Position numbers and translations under genes: made by a program. Shown here in pieces: positions 1-11,399 of a stretch of DNA of 64,000 bases (its first letter is position 1; every line of letters starts with the position of its first letter). This DNA is from Apricaphanius iberus (Eukaryota; Chordata; Actinopteri; Cyprinodontiformes; Aphaniidae). Where the stretch lies: contig JAPXFQ010000483.1 of the NCBI GenBank assembly GCA_028564705.1, forward strand, positions 2,480,001 to 2,544,000, read 5' to 3'. The notes under the pieces were generated by a model. The model ran no database searches. It had not been told where the DNA came from and saw only the letters and a list, made by a program, of their open reading frames with translations.

Positions 1-118
1 GGCTGAAATGCCTTTAGTTTGTCAATAAAGCTTATTCAATGTCAGTTCCGTTATTGATCAATATATATTGCTATCGAATTATCGTCCGGCCCTAGTCACA
101 ATCAAAGGACAAACCTAC

Positions 119-309
119 CGGACACAATTGTCACAGGTCCACAGATGTCTCCAAGCTTCTGTCTGGTGAAATTCTTGATCAGGCAGCGGATCAGGGTACT
201 CTTCCCCACCTTGGGGGGTCCAACAACCACAATGACAACGGGAGGAGGTTCCAGGGGAGTTCGATCCACCAAAGGGATGTGGTGTTTTTTGGTCTTTATG
301 TCCTGGGCC
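119..309 (-). CDS. bms1: bms1 coding exon with the GTPase P-loop (partial gene)
   Basis: Bms1 is a nucleolar GTPase needed for 40S subunit assembly, acting with Rcl1 in the small-subunit processome. Read on the minus strand, this exon encodes a segment that closely follows vertebrate BMS1: KTKKHHIP, DRTPLEPPP, a run of valines, then the P-loop GPPKVGKST, and NFTRQKL before GPVTIVSG. The acceptor is CTCCAG ending at 310 and the donor is GT at 118-117. The first exon base (309) completes an Arg codon begun in the preceding exon at 387-559, so splice phase is consistent. The remaining exons lie beyond the left edge. I see no disabling change. Identity rests on recalled similarity to BMS1; exon borders are read directly from the sequence. 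Confidence 0.9.
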
Positions 310-386
310 CTGGAGAAAAGAAATGTTTAGCATCCAATAATGATCAGAAGATGAAATAGCAGATGTGGTGATGAGTGGAAAAGAAC

Positions 387-559
387 CTGTGGAAGGTCTT
401 GGCCATGCGGACGGCAGACTGGACAGAAAACGCTTTGGGGTTGCGTTTGCGCTCATCTTCTTCAGTAGTTTCTCCCTGTTTCTTGAGTTTCTTCTTCTCT
501 GCCTTTGGCCCGCTGTGCTTCTGCTGATGCTTCTTCTGTTTCTTCTCTTTCCCATCCAT
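387..559 (-). CDS. bms1: bms1 first coding exon (N-terminus)
   Basis: This exon starts with ATG at 559-557 and encodes the lysine-rich BMS1 amino terminus: KKHQQKHSGPKAEKKK, then DERKRNPKAFSVQSAVRMAK, ending in TFHR. The block RKRNPKAFxVQSAVRMAxxFHR is characteristic of vertebrate BMS1 and precedes the GTPase domain. The exon ends at 387 with donor GT at 386-385 and joins in phase to the P-loop exon at 119-309 across a short intron of about 77 bases. Upstream, CTTCACAG at about 566-573 (minus strand) could be an acceptor for a non-coding first exon, so the transcription start may lie a little to the right, within about 600-750. The basic N-terminus fits nucleolar targeting. Overlapping open frames on the other strand are shadows. 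Confidence 0.88.
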
Positions 560-786
560 CTTCCTCACTGTGAAGCACAAAGCCACAATGATTTACCGGC
601 AGTAAGGCATCGAGACATGAGCTGAAAGCAGCTGGCAAGAATCTAAAGACACTTCTGATCCGATACGCTTCTCTGGTCTCTCTGAACCTTTTAATAAAAC
701 CCAATTTAAACTAAAATAAAACCTAATCAAAACCTTTAATCCAAACTTCTTCAAGAATGAATTAGTTATGAGCTACAGCAACACTT
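560..786 (-). other. Probable bms1 5' UTR / promoter side
   Basis: This short AT-rich stretch separates the bms1 start codon from the first repeat. It should hold the 5' UTR and perhaps a first non-coding exon and the promoter. I could not see a convincing TATA box or CpG island. Confidence 0.35.
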
Positions 787-1284
787 AAAGGGAAATTTTT
801 TTATTTTTTTACCTGGACCTTATTTTTAGCAGTTTCGATGTTTTTTTGACTCACTCTGAGAAGTTTGGAGCCAGTTTGTGCCGTTTAGCAGGAATTATAC
901 ATCCAGTCTTGATCAGATGTATCCATAGAATGGGAGTGGTCGGGGCAGTCCAAATGCTGCTTGTTGTAAGGTTTAATCTGCCCCAAACGCCTTAATTTTA
1001 CCATGTTTATATTCCCCTAGGATTTATGAACACCCTGGAAGCGCTTCTTGATTCTCTTTTGAGCCGATTTGGACACAATACACACTTACGCTGCAGGACT
1101 GCTGCAAAAAAAAACAACAACAACAGAATTTTCCTTTATCAGCCCTGCTGCGGTGTAAATGTGCCTCATGTCCGAATCAACCTGGAAGAGAATCAAGAAG
1201 CACTGCTGGGGCATTCGTAAGTCAAAGGGGAATATAAACATGGTAAAATTAAGGCATTTGGGGCAGATTAAACCTTATTACAAG
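787..1284. repeat. Foldback (palindromic) repeat, copy 1, split by a hAT element
   Basis: The stretch from about 956 to 1284 folds back on itself. The left arm (AAGGTTTAATCTGCCCC... to about 1110) reappears inverted in the right arm, which ends GGGGCAGATTAAACC before 1277. The left end, AAAGGGAAATTT, resembles the terminal AAGGGGAATT of a related element at 30795-31283, and GAATCAAGAAGCACT near 1191 is shared with that copy. The right arm is interrupted at 1284 by the hAT element, and the sequence after 4380 does not obviously continue the arm. It is non-coding and looks like a foldback element or MITE. Confidence 0.6.
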
Positions 1285-1572
1285 TAGGGGTGGGACAAAA
1301 TATCGATATGGCAAACTATCGCGATATTTCAACTGACGAAAGATTCCAGGACCCTCTTTTCCTATATCTTTAAAATGTTTTTTATTCCATAGATGTCCAG
1401 CAGGGGGAGCTCCTCGTAAGAATGACTTTAAAGTGGGTAGAGAGCACCAGTCGAAAACGAAAAACAACGGAGGGACAAAATGGCGGAGTCAACTACCGTG
1501 GACAGAAAAAAGTTAAGAGATCCACTGGCAAGTTTTAAATCCAACGTTTAGGCTCACTTTGGATTTTGGAGT

Positions 1573-3784
1573 GTGGATGGGACAAAGCTGGATAATGACT
1601 ATGCGGTATGCAAGAATTGCCTCATAAAAGTGCGCTACACAGGCGGAACCACAAACATGCACAGCCACCTTCTTTGGCATCACCCGGAGCTAACAGAAGA
1701 AGCTATTGCTGTTAGCTCGTCCGCACAGCACTCTGTTGATACTTTTTTTCCAGGCTAAGCTCCCTTTAAATTCGTCTCGCGCTACGTCGATAACACATGG
1801 TATCTCAGTGTATATGTGTAAGGCTCTTCTACAACACCGTTGAGAACGATGGATTTCGCTATATGATGCGTATCCTTGAACCAAGATATGACATTCCAAC
1901 CTGCAAACATTTCTCTGACAAGATTATTCCAGCTATATACGAGGAAACCAGGGCTAAAGTACAGGACAGCTGCTGCCTGTGGAAAAAGTGGGACTAAACT
2001 GTGATGGATGGACTTCGAGGGCCACGGAGTCTTACCCAACGGTCACAGTGAATTTTATAAACAAGAAGTGGGAATTAAAAGCTTACGTCCTACAAACCAG
2101 CGCAATGTCTGGAAGTCACACCGGAGTGAACATAGCAGAAGTGCTTCAGAAGGTTGTTAATAAATGGAAGCTTGTCAACAAGAAGCCGTGGTTATCACCG
2201 ACAATGCCTCAAACTGAACTAACTGGATACGACCATGTACGGTGTTTCGCTCATGTACTCAACCTGGCATCACAGCGTGCCCTTAAAGTTCCTGCTGTTG
2301 CCAGGCTGCTTGCAAAAGTGAGGAGAATCTCAACCTTCTTTCACAGAAGTACAGTTGGGGCAGAATCACTGAAGAAAAACCAGCGCCTTCTCGGCCTTCC
2401 TCTTCACAAGCTCATCGTAGATATGCCAGTTCGTTGGAATAGCGCCTATGAGATGGTCTGCAGGTTCCTTGAACAACAACCAGCAATCTGTGCAGCTCTC
2501 TTATCACCAGAGGTAATTTTCTTCTAAGGATAACTCATTGTTTCCCAAAGAATTCTATTGAAATTATTGTGGCACATTTTTTTATGAAATGCAATGTTCT
2601 GGAATTCAAGTGACAAATATTAGTTTTAACCTTAAAGCACGACTTTGAAAAGTGTTGGAAATTTGAATATGATTTTAGAGTAATAATATTTCAAGCAACA
2701 AACATTAACATCTGCAATTCTGTGTGATATGCCAGGTGACTGACTAGTGGAGCAACTGTAGTCATGTATTCATGGGACACATTGAAATGACTTACTTATA
2801 ATTAAAATTAGAAAATTAACAGATTAACGTAGTGTCCACAGTTAAATAAATTTGAATTCAGGTTTATATTGTATTAAAAATGATTAAGTTCATTGCAAAT
2901 GTTTATTTTGTTTTCCCCTTATCTGTTTTCTTTGAAGGTGAGGAAGAATGTGACTGATTGTGCTTAACAGAGACTGACGTTACACATGCAGAAGAGATGG
3001 TTGCAGCCCTTAAACCCATGTTTGTGGCAACAAACATAATGTGTGTGGAGAAGTGTCCCACTATTTCCATCAGTGCTCCACTTCACACTCAACTGTTACG
3101 AGACACAATCAGCGCTACCAAAGATCCAGCTATTGTTCAAGACATTAAGGGAGCTATTCATCAAGACCTCTGAAAGAGATATCAGTCTGTGGAGGAAAAA
3201 GATCTTCTACACGTTTCATCTGCTCTGGAGCCAAGATTTAAATCTCTACTCTTCTTGTCACCCCAACAACAGCAAGACACATATTCCAAACTGGTAACAA
3301 AGGCTGCAGCTTTAAACGATGGAGAAGATGTGCTTTTTGACCACTCAAAACAGGAGAATGCTAAGGAGTGGCTCCAACCTGAAGAACCCAACAACAACGT
3401 GACTCCACCCAAAAAAAAAAAAAAGAGAGAGTCCGCTCTAGTCGACCTAGTGGGACAGACTTTTCAGAACAATGCCATGCCAACAGCATCATCAATCGCT
3501 GAAAGAGAGGAAAACAATACCAAGATGCTCATTCTTTATCTCTTACAGAGGACCCACTAATATGGGGGAAAGCCCAGGCACATGTGTACCCACTCCTTGC
3601 AAGACTAGCCCAACAACATATGTGCATTCCAGGAACAAGATTCCCAGCAGAAAGAATCTTTTCAACTGCCGGTGACATTATTACCATTCAAAGGAGCTCG
3701 CTTACATCTGATCATGCTGATCATCCTAAAGAAAAACATGGACATATAAAAATGACGTGTACATTCAATCAGATTTGCAGTTAA
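1573..3784 (+). pseudogene. hAT transposase (BED-finger, ZBED/Ac-like), inactivated
   Basis: The frame opens with a BED-type zinc finger (CKNC, then HSHLLWHH, about 1610-1690). A segment containing LEPRYDIPT and CKHFSDKIIP follows (1870-1940), then DGWTSRATESYPTV (1994-2045), the catalytic-region TDNAS in a different frame near 2196-2212, YDHVRCFAHVLNLA (2228-2275) and PVRWNSAYEM (2425-2460). The C-terminal dimerisation block near 3584-3720 reads LARLAQQHMCIPGTRFPAERIFSTAGD in pieces across the segment. A spliceosomal intron seems to lie at 2513-2937 (GT...AG, preserving SPE|VRKN). Several frameshifts and stops break the frame, including at 1756 and near 2212, so no full transposase can be made. 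The domain order matches hAT elements of the Ac/ZBED type. Confidence 0.85.
2513..2937 (+). other. Intron within the hAT transposase
   Basis: GT at 2513 and TTTTCTTTGAAG ending at 2937 flank a non-coding AT-rich stretch. Splicing them would join the conserved frame directly before and after (ATCACCAGAG to GTGAGGAAG). Confidence 0.6.
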
Positions 3785-4380
3785 ATGCAAAAGTTTTTGT
3801 TGCTGTAAAACTATTGTTGTAGGTCTATTTTTTGAAAACACTGAAATTCGGGTGCTTAACGTAAAAAAAAATTATACAAAGGATTAATTTTATACTTGAT
3901 AAGGGACATTTGTTTTTGTTTCGTTTTTTGTAAAAAATTAATTACCCTTATTTGTTTTTTCTTTACTGCACAATAATGTGTCTGCGGCTTTTTGTTTTAC
4001 AGCCATAAGATTTGTTTAATGGAAAGTAATTTTTTTCCCTTTAAGCCGCACTAAAATGGTGTTACTGGAAGACTTAAAAATATTTTTCCTTTGATTTTGC
4101 ACAGTGTGACTATAAGACAGAGTTCTTTTTACATTGCACTAATTGTCACGGTAGACATTGAAAGCAACTGATTAACAACTGACTATTTCAGTAATGATGC
4201 AAATTAAAGTGAAAATAAAAAACATGTTCTGTTTTTGTTTTAAAAAATAGTAATATATCATTGATTATCAGAGGTAATAAATCGATTATCTTAGTATTGG
4301 TATTATCGATAGCGTGAGCCATGTATCGCATATCGCACCGTATCGTGAGGTACCCTGAGGTTCCCAGCCCTAATTACAAG

Positions 4381-4672
4381 TGGCTCAGCCAGTGGCTCGA
4401 ACTGATACGACTCAGAGTCGCTGGGCTCCATGAAGCCTCACTCTACCTCCAGTGATGGTGGAGGACATAAATCATCTACCAAATATTAAGCTAGCCGTTA
4501 CCTACTTCATGACCAGACACAATTCTGTCAGGAGGGCTTGAATTAATACCAGTTTAGATTTAACAAGAAGCTATCAGCCAATAAAACATGGAGGATTCCC
4601 CATTTCAGTTCAACTTCTCTCTGATTGGTCATACATTTGAACATTGTTGCATTCACCAAAACCAAGGAATTA
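4381..4672. other. Unassigned spacer between hAT and Tc1 elements
   Basis: Between the hAT target duplication and the Tc1 end I see only unassigned sequence. A short inverted motif, CTCGAACTGATACGACTCAGAG, lies near 4396-4417 (described, not assigned). No coding signal is visible. Confidence 0.4.
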
Positions 4673-6139
4673 CAGTCGTAGCCAAAAGTTTTGAGAATTA
4701 CATAAATATTGGAAATTGGAAAAGTTGCTCCATAAGTTTTTATAATAGCAATTTACATAAAGTCCAGAATGTTATGAACAGTGATCAGATGAATTGCATA
4801 GTCCTCCTTTGCCATGAAAATTCCTCTGCATTTCATTGCTGTCATTAAAGGACCTGCTGAGATCATTTCAGTAATTGTCTTGTTAACTCAGGTAAGAATG
4901 TTGACGAGCACAAGGCTGGAGATCATTATGTCAGGCTGATTGGGTTAGAATGGCAGACTTGACATGTTAAAAGGAGGGTGATGCTTGAAATCATTGTTCT
5001 TCCATTGGTAACCATGGTGACCTGCAAAGAAACGCGTGCAGCCATCATTGCGTTGCACAAAAATGGCTTCATAGGCAACGATATTGTGGCTACTAAGATT
5101 GCAGCTAAATCAGCAATTTATAGGATTATCAAGAACTTCAAGGAAAGAGGTTCAGTTCTTGTTAAGAAGGCTTCAGGGCGTCCAAGAAAGTCCAGCAAGC
5201 GCCAGGATCGTCTCCTAAAGAGGATTCAGCTGCAGGATCGGAGTGCCACCAGTGCAGAGCTTGCTCAGGAATGGCAGCAGGCAGGTGTGAGGCGAAGACT
5301 TTTGGAAGATGGCCTGGTGTCAAGAAGGGCAGCAAAGAAGCCACTTCTCTCCAAAAAAACCATCAGGGACAGATTGATGTTCTGCAGAAAGTTTGGTGAA
5401 TGGACTGCTGAGGACTGGGGCAAAGTCAGATTCTCCCATGATGCCTCTTTCTGATTGTTTGGGGCATCTGGAAAAAGGCTTGTCTGGAGAAGAAAAGGTG
5501 AGCGCTACCATCAGTCCTGTGTCATGCCAACAGTAAAGCATCCTGAGACCATTCATGTGTGGGGTTGCTTCTCATCCAAGGGACAATTTAGCCCAAAAAC
5601 AGCCATGAATAAAGAATGGTACCAAAACACCCTCCATCAATCCAACAACAGTTTGGTGAAGAACCAAAGCATTTTCCAGCACCATGGAGCACCGTGCCAT
5701 AAGGCAAAAGTGATAACTAAGTGGCTCAGGGACCAAAACGTTGATATTTTGGGTCCATGGCCTGGAAACTCCCCAGATCTTAATCCCATTGAGAATTTGT
5801 GGTCAATCCTCAACATAAACCCACTAATTCTGACAAACTCCAAGAAGTGATTCTGAAAGAATGGGTTGCTATCAGTCAGGATTTGGCCCAGAAGTTGATT
5901 GAGAGCATGCCAAGTAGAATTGCAGAGGTCCTGAAAAAGAAGGGCCAACACTGCAAATACCGACTCTTTGCATAAATGTCACGTTATTGTCGATTAAAGT
6001 TTTTGAAACATATGAAGTGCTTGTAATTATATTTCAGTACATCACAGAAACAACTGAAACAAAGATCTAAAAGCAGTTTAGCAGCAAACTTTGTGAAAAC
6101 TAATGTTTATGTAATTCTCAAAACTTTTGTCCACAACTG
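4673..6139 (+). mobile_element. Tc1/mariner transposon, full length, decayed
   Basis: The copy is flanked by the TA duplications expected for Tc1/mariner (4671-4672 and 6140-6141). The left end begins CAGTCGTAGCCAAAAGTTTT and the right end is its inverse (AAAACTTTTGTCCACAACTG), followed on both sides by the shared GAGAATTACATAAA subterminal block. The length of 1,467 bases is typical of an intact element of the family. Confidence 0.92.
5014..5975 (+). pseudogene. Tc1-like transposase (DD34E), inactivated
   Basis: The ATG at 5014 opens a Tc1 transposase. An N-terminal helix-turn-helix region (ETRAAIIALHKNGFIGNDIV) is followed by the linker GRPRKSSKRQDR and the second DNA-binding region. The catalytic core starts at EDWGKVRFSHDASF; the first catalytic Asp of the usual FSDEASF is disturbed here (FSHDASF), and the next codon is TGA at 5452, most simply a CGA-to-TGA change. 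The same frame then reads LFGASGKRLVWRRKGERYHQ, HVWGCFSSKG, a QHHGAPCHKAKV segment (usually QHDGAPCHK, so the second Asp is also lost) and GNSPDLNPIENLW with the Glu. After 5830 the frame shifts, and the C-terminus (LIESMPSRIAEVLKKKGQHC) is in another frame. All of this points to a dead copy. Confidence 0.9.
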
Positions 6140-6141
6140 TA

Positions 6142-7540
6142 CACAACTGCAGCTCAGTTAATGTAATGTTATAAAAGAGATTCCATGTAAAAAAATTGAA
6201 CCTGCTTAAAACGCAGCTTGATGTTTGGGGCGAGAGCCAGCAATATCCAGGACAGGCAACACCACTGCATGGCTCTGGCTTGGTTCTGCAAAATGGTTCT
6301 TCTACAGAACTGGTTCAGAACTGGCTCTGGTACCAGCCCTGGCTAAGAAATGTTAGCTTTCCTCCACAAGGTAACACTTAGGCACCAAAAGAACACAGCC
6401 CATGCTCAAAAGCACATCATACCTACAGAAAAGCATGGTGGTGGCAGCATCATGCTTGGATGTTAAATTTGTTCAGCTGGAGCTGTGGTGTCGTTAGTGT
6501 GGAAACTTTTAGGCGTCGGCTACTCTGTGGAAGAGAGATCACTTCTTGGATTATTTTGAGTCTAAGAAAACATTTTTCCTGAGAATAAAGGATTTGAAAT
6601 GTCCAAACTACAGTCCTGAATCGTTGGATAAGAGATGTTCTCTGGGAGAACTTCTACAAGGCAGAGTGAGGGAAAAAATGGACACGTAGAGATTAGAAAG
6701 ACAATGGTGAAAACTAAAGAACAGTGTTGTTGGGGGTTTTTTCTAACACAAAGTCACACAGAGACAGAATGTGTTGGTCAACTGAAAGGAATCAATTCTA
6801 CAATATAACCCCACATTTTTCGTCTTTATATCAACATCTACAAACAAAGTATTATATCAATCTACTTGTGCGGAAAAAAAAGCATCAGTGAAAAACAAGA
6901 TGCGATGTAACATTATAAAAGTAGGATTGTGCAGGCTCCTTTTAACTGGTATAATTCACTGTAGGAACATTTCAAACAAGAGGTAAATATGAGCCGGTAA
7001 CGTTTGGTCTGATATGAGGACAACAGAGTAATAAAGAACATATAACTCAGCTGCTTGTCGTCCCCTCCAGGCTTAAAACCAACAAGGTTTCTGATTTACA
7101 GACTGTTGTTAGGAAAGTTCACAAGACTTTAAACTTGTGACGCAACCCGCCATGTTTATTCACTAAAACCAAGCAGTGAGCTGAAAACACAAACGTTACC
7201 TGGTCATTAAACCATCCGCTGTTTTCTTCCAGCTAAGCTCCTGTTTTGCTCTCACACGTGTGGTGGAAACAGAGGGCCGATTAGGCAGTGTGACACCGTG
7301 CAACGGCAGGCTAAACCGACTGAGAACAAGTCTCTGAAAAGGTTCCGCATATGAATGTTATGCTAAATCTTGCCACCTGCTGGTTGAATATAAAAGTTCA
7401 TCTACGGACAAAAGAAAAAACGACATGTGTGGGATTTTTTTGATTTTTTTAAATCCCGGATCAGGACCAATAAAAAATACAAGATAGAATTGTTTCCATT
7501 CATCTTCAGGTATAAAAAAAAAAAAAACTCCATTAGAGTT
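6142..7540. other. Intergenic stretch with a Tc1 scrap
   Basis: Most of this stretch shows nothing I can assign. Around 6420-6475 the plus strand reads EKHGGGSIMLG, the GGGSIM motif of another Tc1 transposase family, so a small Tc1 remnant is likely there. No host exon was recognised. Confidence 0.4.
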
Positions 7541-8000
7541 GTATGGGGAGCCTAAGTCTCCTCCCCTTCCGGTCGGCCCGCGGGTCCCCAAACTGAAAAA
7601 ATAATGAATGGAAGTCAATGAAGCGATAAAAGTTATTTTCTGGTCCGCTTTGTCTTACGTCCTAAATACCACATATGTTATACATCAATTTAAATGATAA
7701 CTACCGATGTATGTTCCTGGAGGTTACGGCCATCACTCTCCTTCTTCTTCTGCAGTTGTAGTCCGATAAGCTTTTTTACACAAAACCTAAAGTAACTTTT
7801 ACCTCCTGTCGAAAATCATTGTTTTCTCTGCATCAAAATTAGTTTTTAAAATCCACGGACATCATATGTTCGATCCACGGCACATTTCAAACTTGATCAG
7901 AAAATAACTTTAATCGTTCAATTGACTTTAATTCATTTTTTTTGGCATTTGGGGACCCATGGACCGGAAGTAGAAGGGCGTGACTTAGGCTCCCCATGAC
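7541..8000. repeat. Foldback / MITE-like element with long inverted ends
   Basis: ATGGGGAGCCTAAGTC (7541) and GACTTAGGCTCCCCAT (ending near 7999) are inverted. Further inward, GGGTCCCCAAA / TTTGGGGACCC, GGAAGTCAATGAA / TTCAATTGACTTTAATTCA and AAGTTATTTTCTGGTC / AGAAAATAACTTTAAT pair as well, so each arm is about 110 bases. It has no coding capacity and no recognisable superfamily. A target duplication could not be identified with confidence. Confidence 0.65.
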
Positions 8001-8263
8001 CGTACTGTGACTGATTGGGCAAGAGGAACGGTAAAATATCTAACATGCAGATTGTTTTGCAAGTCACACCTTTTAATTTAGAATCTTTATCAAGTATTTT
8101 TTTTTTTACCATTATTTAACTTAAGCGCACATAAATAAAATTCCTGAATTCCTTAAATAGTTTTGAAATATTTCGTTTGCCAGAACAGTCAGAGAGAGTA
8201 AAGTGGCACTTCAAAAACGTCCGAAAAATCAGTGCTGAAGTAGCCTATTGCAGTATTAAGTGA

Positions 8264-8305
8264 TTTGTTTCAGTTAATATTACAGTAAATATTAACTGAA
8301 ACAAA
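8264..8305. repeat. Perfect 18-bp hairpin
   Basis: TTTGTTTCAGTTAATATT (8264-8281) is followed after a 6-base loop by its exact inverse complement (8288-8305). No repeat family or gene was recognised around it. Confidence 0.8.
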
Positions 8306-10090
8306 CCAGACCCCCAGCAAATAGAAAACATCATGGAATATGTGAGTTATACTAATAAAATAGAAAAACTGAAAATATTTATTTATTTATTTTTACATTA
8401 TGTCTGTACCATAATTCGCACAGTTCATTAGAAAGAGGTTTTGCCTTTCTGGACATTTGCAAGTGAGTATAGGCTACATGGGTTAGGTACACTTGAGCAG
8501 GTTTCATGGATTTCTCTCTGTACAAACACACAAAATGGACAAATAAGTTGAGAAGTTCTTGCATCAATCAAGAATACAACACAGAGGTGAGGCAAACATC
8601 ACACAGTTCACGTTAAAACTATATTGACCAATAATGTCTGGAGTTTACATTAAAACAAGTTTTTCCATGGAGAAAAGTCATCCTTTGAGTGCATTAAATA
8701 ATATCAACTGAGTTATTTAAAAATGTATCTTCTCAAATGCCGCAAAAACAGGACTCCGCCGCCCTCCCCCACGGCGTAGTAACCCTTTTACACCACTTGG
8801 GGGTGCCAACAAACAACATGCACTAATGCCACATGTATGGTGAACAGAACAACTGAACAGGAGTGACGGAGGGAAAATAATGACAGTATGAAAAGGGGGA
8901 CCAGGACAAATGATGTTCTAGTAGCAGTGGAGGAGATGGTGAACAGAGGGTTCTGATTGGTGTTGGACAGGGCTGACCTGAATTCTGGTCTTGTTATGCC
9001 AGATTTTTCGTGTATAATATAATTACAATCATTGTCGTCATCACCATTGTTATCCCCTTCAATGCAGGGACTGGTTTCATTTGCGATATATTATGAAGAG
9101 TCGAATAAACTCCCAGCTGCCTTTGAACTTCCTCTCTTAAACATTAAGAGCTTGTTGTCATTTGAATGATCCATTTTCACCTTCATCATAATTTACCATT
9201 ATTGATTTTAAAGCATCTGGCATGTAGCCCGATCCCCCACTCAACCAAAAATATGACCATCACAGAAATCTGGAGCAAAACTGGGGACGGCCACAGAGGA
9301 AGAGAAAAATAAAGCATGTGAGCTTTTTCTACTAAAAAATGCTGGGGAGAAATTGGTTTTTCTGTCTAAAATAAAAATCATATAGTTTCAGAACAGTTCT
9401 TGAACTGTGCAAGAAAAACCTAATCTTTCACCATATCAGGACCTTATGAACATAAAATTAATGCGTGAATCAGTTGAAGTAAATAATCAGCTACTAAACA
9501 GGAGCACCAGGTTGTCTCAGTAAAGTTTCCCAAATCAGACAAAGGTTAAGATATGGCCACAAGTTGATGCTGTATACCATTTTACGCTTTTTCATTTGTT
9601 GAGTATATTTCTTCATCAAGCCACTTTGGTCTCGCTCACAGCAGTGAATGCCGCTGATAAATGGGCCCACTTTAAGTGCTGAGATGTTCCAGGTGGACTG
9701 ATCTGTCATTTAGTAAAGATGACCTGAAAGAGGAAAAACTCAGGACAGAGAGGTGAAGAGATGAATGAGATCATTACAGGTATATAGCCAATGTGTCCAC
9801 ATCACTGAGTCTGGCGGTTATTATTCGAGCAACAAAAACAGATGCTGTGCAAAGAGCAGTTGCCATGGCTGAACCGAGTTACAAAAGAAGCTCTTGCTTC
9901 ATATGATCTGGTCAAAGAAATCCCCTTCATACAGAGCTCATCATCGAATATCATACAGAGCTCATCATCAAATATCATAGTTCAAGGCTTTTGTTTCATT
10001 CCAAGTAAAGATTCAGTTTGGTTTTGTTGTAGATTTGGAAAGTAACTATGATTTGTCTACTCGCTTAGAGCCAGAATTTCCTGTTTATTA
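8306..10090. other. Unassigned AT-rich intergenic sequence
   Basis: Only short open frames are present (for example minus strand 9494-9709), with no recognisable domain, splice context or repeat family. I see nothing else to annotate except a 24-base tandem duplication. Confidence 0.4.
9928..9975. repeat. 24-bp tandem duplication
   Basis: The unit beginning CATACAGAGCTCATCATC occurs twice in tandem (9928-9951 and 9952-9975) with one G/A difference, so the duplication is recent. Confidence 0.85.
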
Positions 10091-10091
10091 T

Positions 10092-10275
10092 ATTCAATTC
10101 AATTCAATTCAATTCAGTTTATGACTTCTGGCTGAGTGGCCCTGGTGGACGTCTGTATTCCCTGAGTGCTTTTCTAGTTTATAAAGTACCAATTTACAAC
10201 AGTTACATTCCAATCAGTTTAAAAGATTTCCATTCAAGGAATCCCAGCAGATTGCATTGAGTCACTGATTTATCT
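10092..10275 (-). mobile_element. L2 LINE 3'-end fragment
   Basis: ATTCAATTCAATTCAATTC at 10092 is the minus-strand view of the TGAAT-repeat tail of teleost L2 LINEs. Bases about 10200-10275 (CATTCCAATCAGTTTAAAAG, then GGAATCCCAGCAGATTGC) match the 3' UTR of the L2 copy at 47036-47085. It is a short, 5'-truncated copy. Confidence 0.75.
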
Positions 10276-10339
10276 GTACTCTAAAATTTGAATACAAAAA
10301 TTTAAAAACATTCTCCAGACAAAAAAAAGTGCATAAATA

Positions 10340-10680
10340 TTTACAGTATACATCAGTACCGATACTGGTATTGGGTTTCATTGCGGATATTGTTTTAATA
10401 TCTTGTCTTTTTTACAGTATCAGTATCGTTTAGTCAACTGATACCATGAACCAGTACTTAAAATGTGGAAACTCTGCAATAATTTCACAGAATTTTTTTC
10501 TTTTTCACTTAAAATTTTTGTTTTGTGGCCATTTTTTAAAATTAATATTTTATTGTTTATCTAATTTACCATCATTTGCTGTAACAAGCAATCCATTGCA
10601 TTTTTTTGCGTGGTAGAGGTATCCTTATTGTTACTCGGTATCGGTTTAAAGACAGTGGTATCATTGATTCCTAACTCACC
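10340..10680. repeat. Possible degenerate hAT-like MITE
   Basis: Imperfect inverted motifs of the type CAGTACCGATACTGG, CAGTATCAGTATCG and ACTCGGTATCGG recur, resembling the subterminal repeats of hAT elements. Ends and target duplication are not clear. Confidence 0.3.
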
Positions 10681-11399
10681 ATAGAGAACCTGCCCATCAA
10701 TCACATTTATTTTTAATCATTCAAATTAATATTCAACCTGAATAAGCTGAACACAAAATACAATTACAATATAGTTAGAAGATTATAGATATACGTTTTG
10801 GGTTTAGGCAGTCACACCTTATTTTAGGGTAACCATTATTCGTTTTCCAAACAAAAGCAGACTTGGTCCAATCCTAAAGCAGTTCAGTTATACTCTGTTT
10901 ACTTAAGGAAGACTGGATTTTAACATATTAACAGTGTTCCTTCCCATTCTGGTAAGGTAAAATAGTTACATAATACACTTCAGACAAGCTTCCACAGGTC
11001 AACCAATACAAAACTGACTTTGGAAATAAATAGGTTCATGGAAATAATTCTTGTTTTATATTAGATACTACAAACAAAAAAATACAAAAAAATATCAAAT
11101 TAGATTTTGAGAAAATGAGTATATCCCATTTTTCTTTTTATTATATTACATTTTTTTCTACCTAAGGGATGGCTGGAGGGAGCCCTCTTATTCTGACGGA
11201 ACACACTCAGCTGGAAGATCATCTGTCTGTTGCTGCTTTCCATAGAGGATGTAGAAGATATGTAGGTGTATATTTGGATTTATAATGACTGGGTTTTCTG
11301 GTTTGGAGCAGGTGGGCTCCTGGTGTATCGCAAATTGCAAAAGCTGTCTGCAGCAACTGGCAGGCTGCCTGACCACTTGGAAGGGATCGAATGGGTAAG

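Larger units (their letters stand above)
1285..4372 (+). mobile_element. hAT-superfamily DNA transposon, full length but decayed
   Basis: The element is bounded by an exact 8-bp target duplication, ATTACAAG (1277-1284 and 4373-4380), the length expected for hAT. Its ends are inverted repeats: TAGGGGTGGGAC at the left, and TAGGGCTGGGAAC when the right end is read on the minus strand. Just inside both ends are ATCGATA / TATCGCG-rich subterminal sequences, as in other animal hAT elements. It is 3,088 bases long and carries a decayed transposase with a BED finger. It sits inside a foldback repeat. Confidence 0.88.

Noticed and set aside
145..625. Plus-strand frames over the bms1 exons
   Set aside because: Antisense shadows of the recognised exons.
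9494..9709. 71-codon minus-strand frame as a possible exon
   Set aside because: No homology recognised and flanking splice sites are unconvincing.
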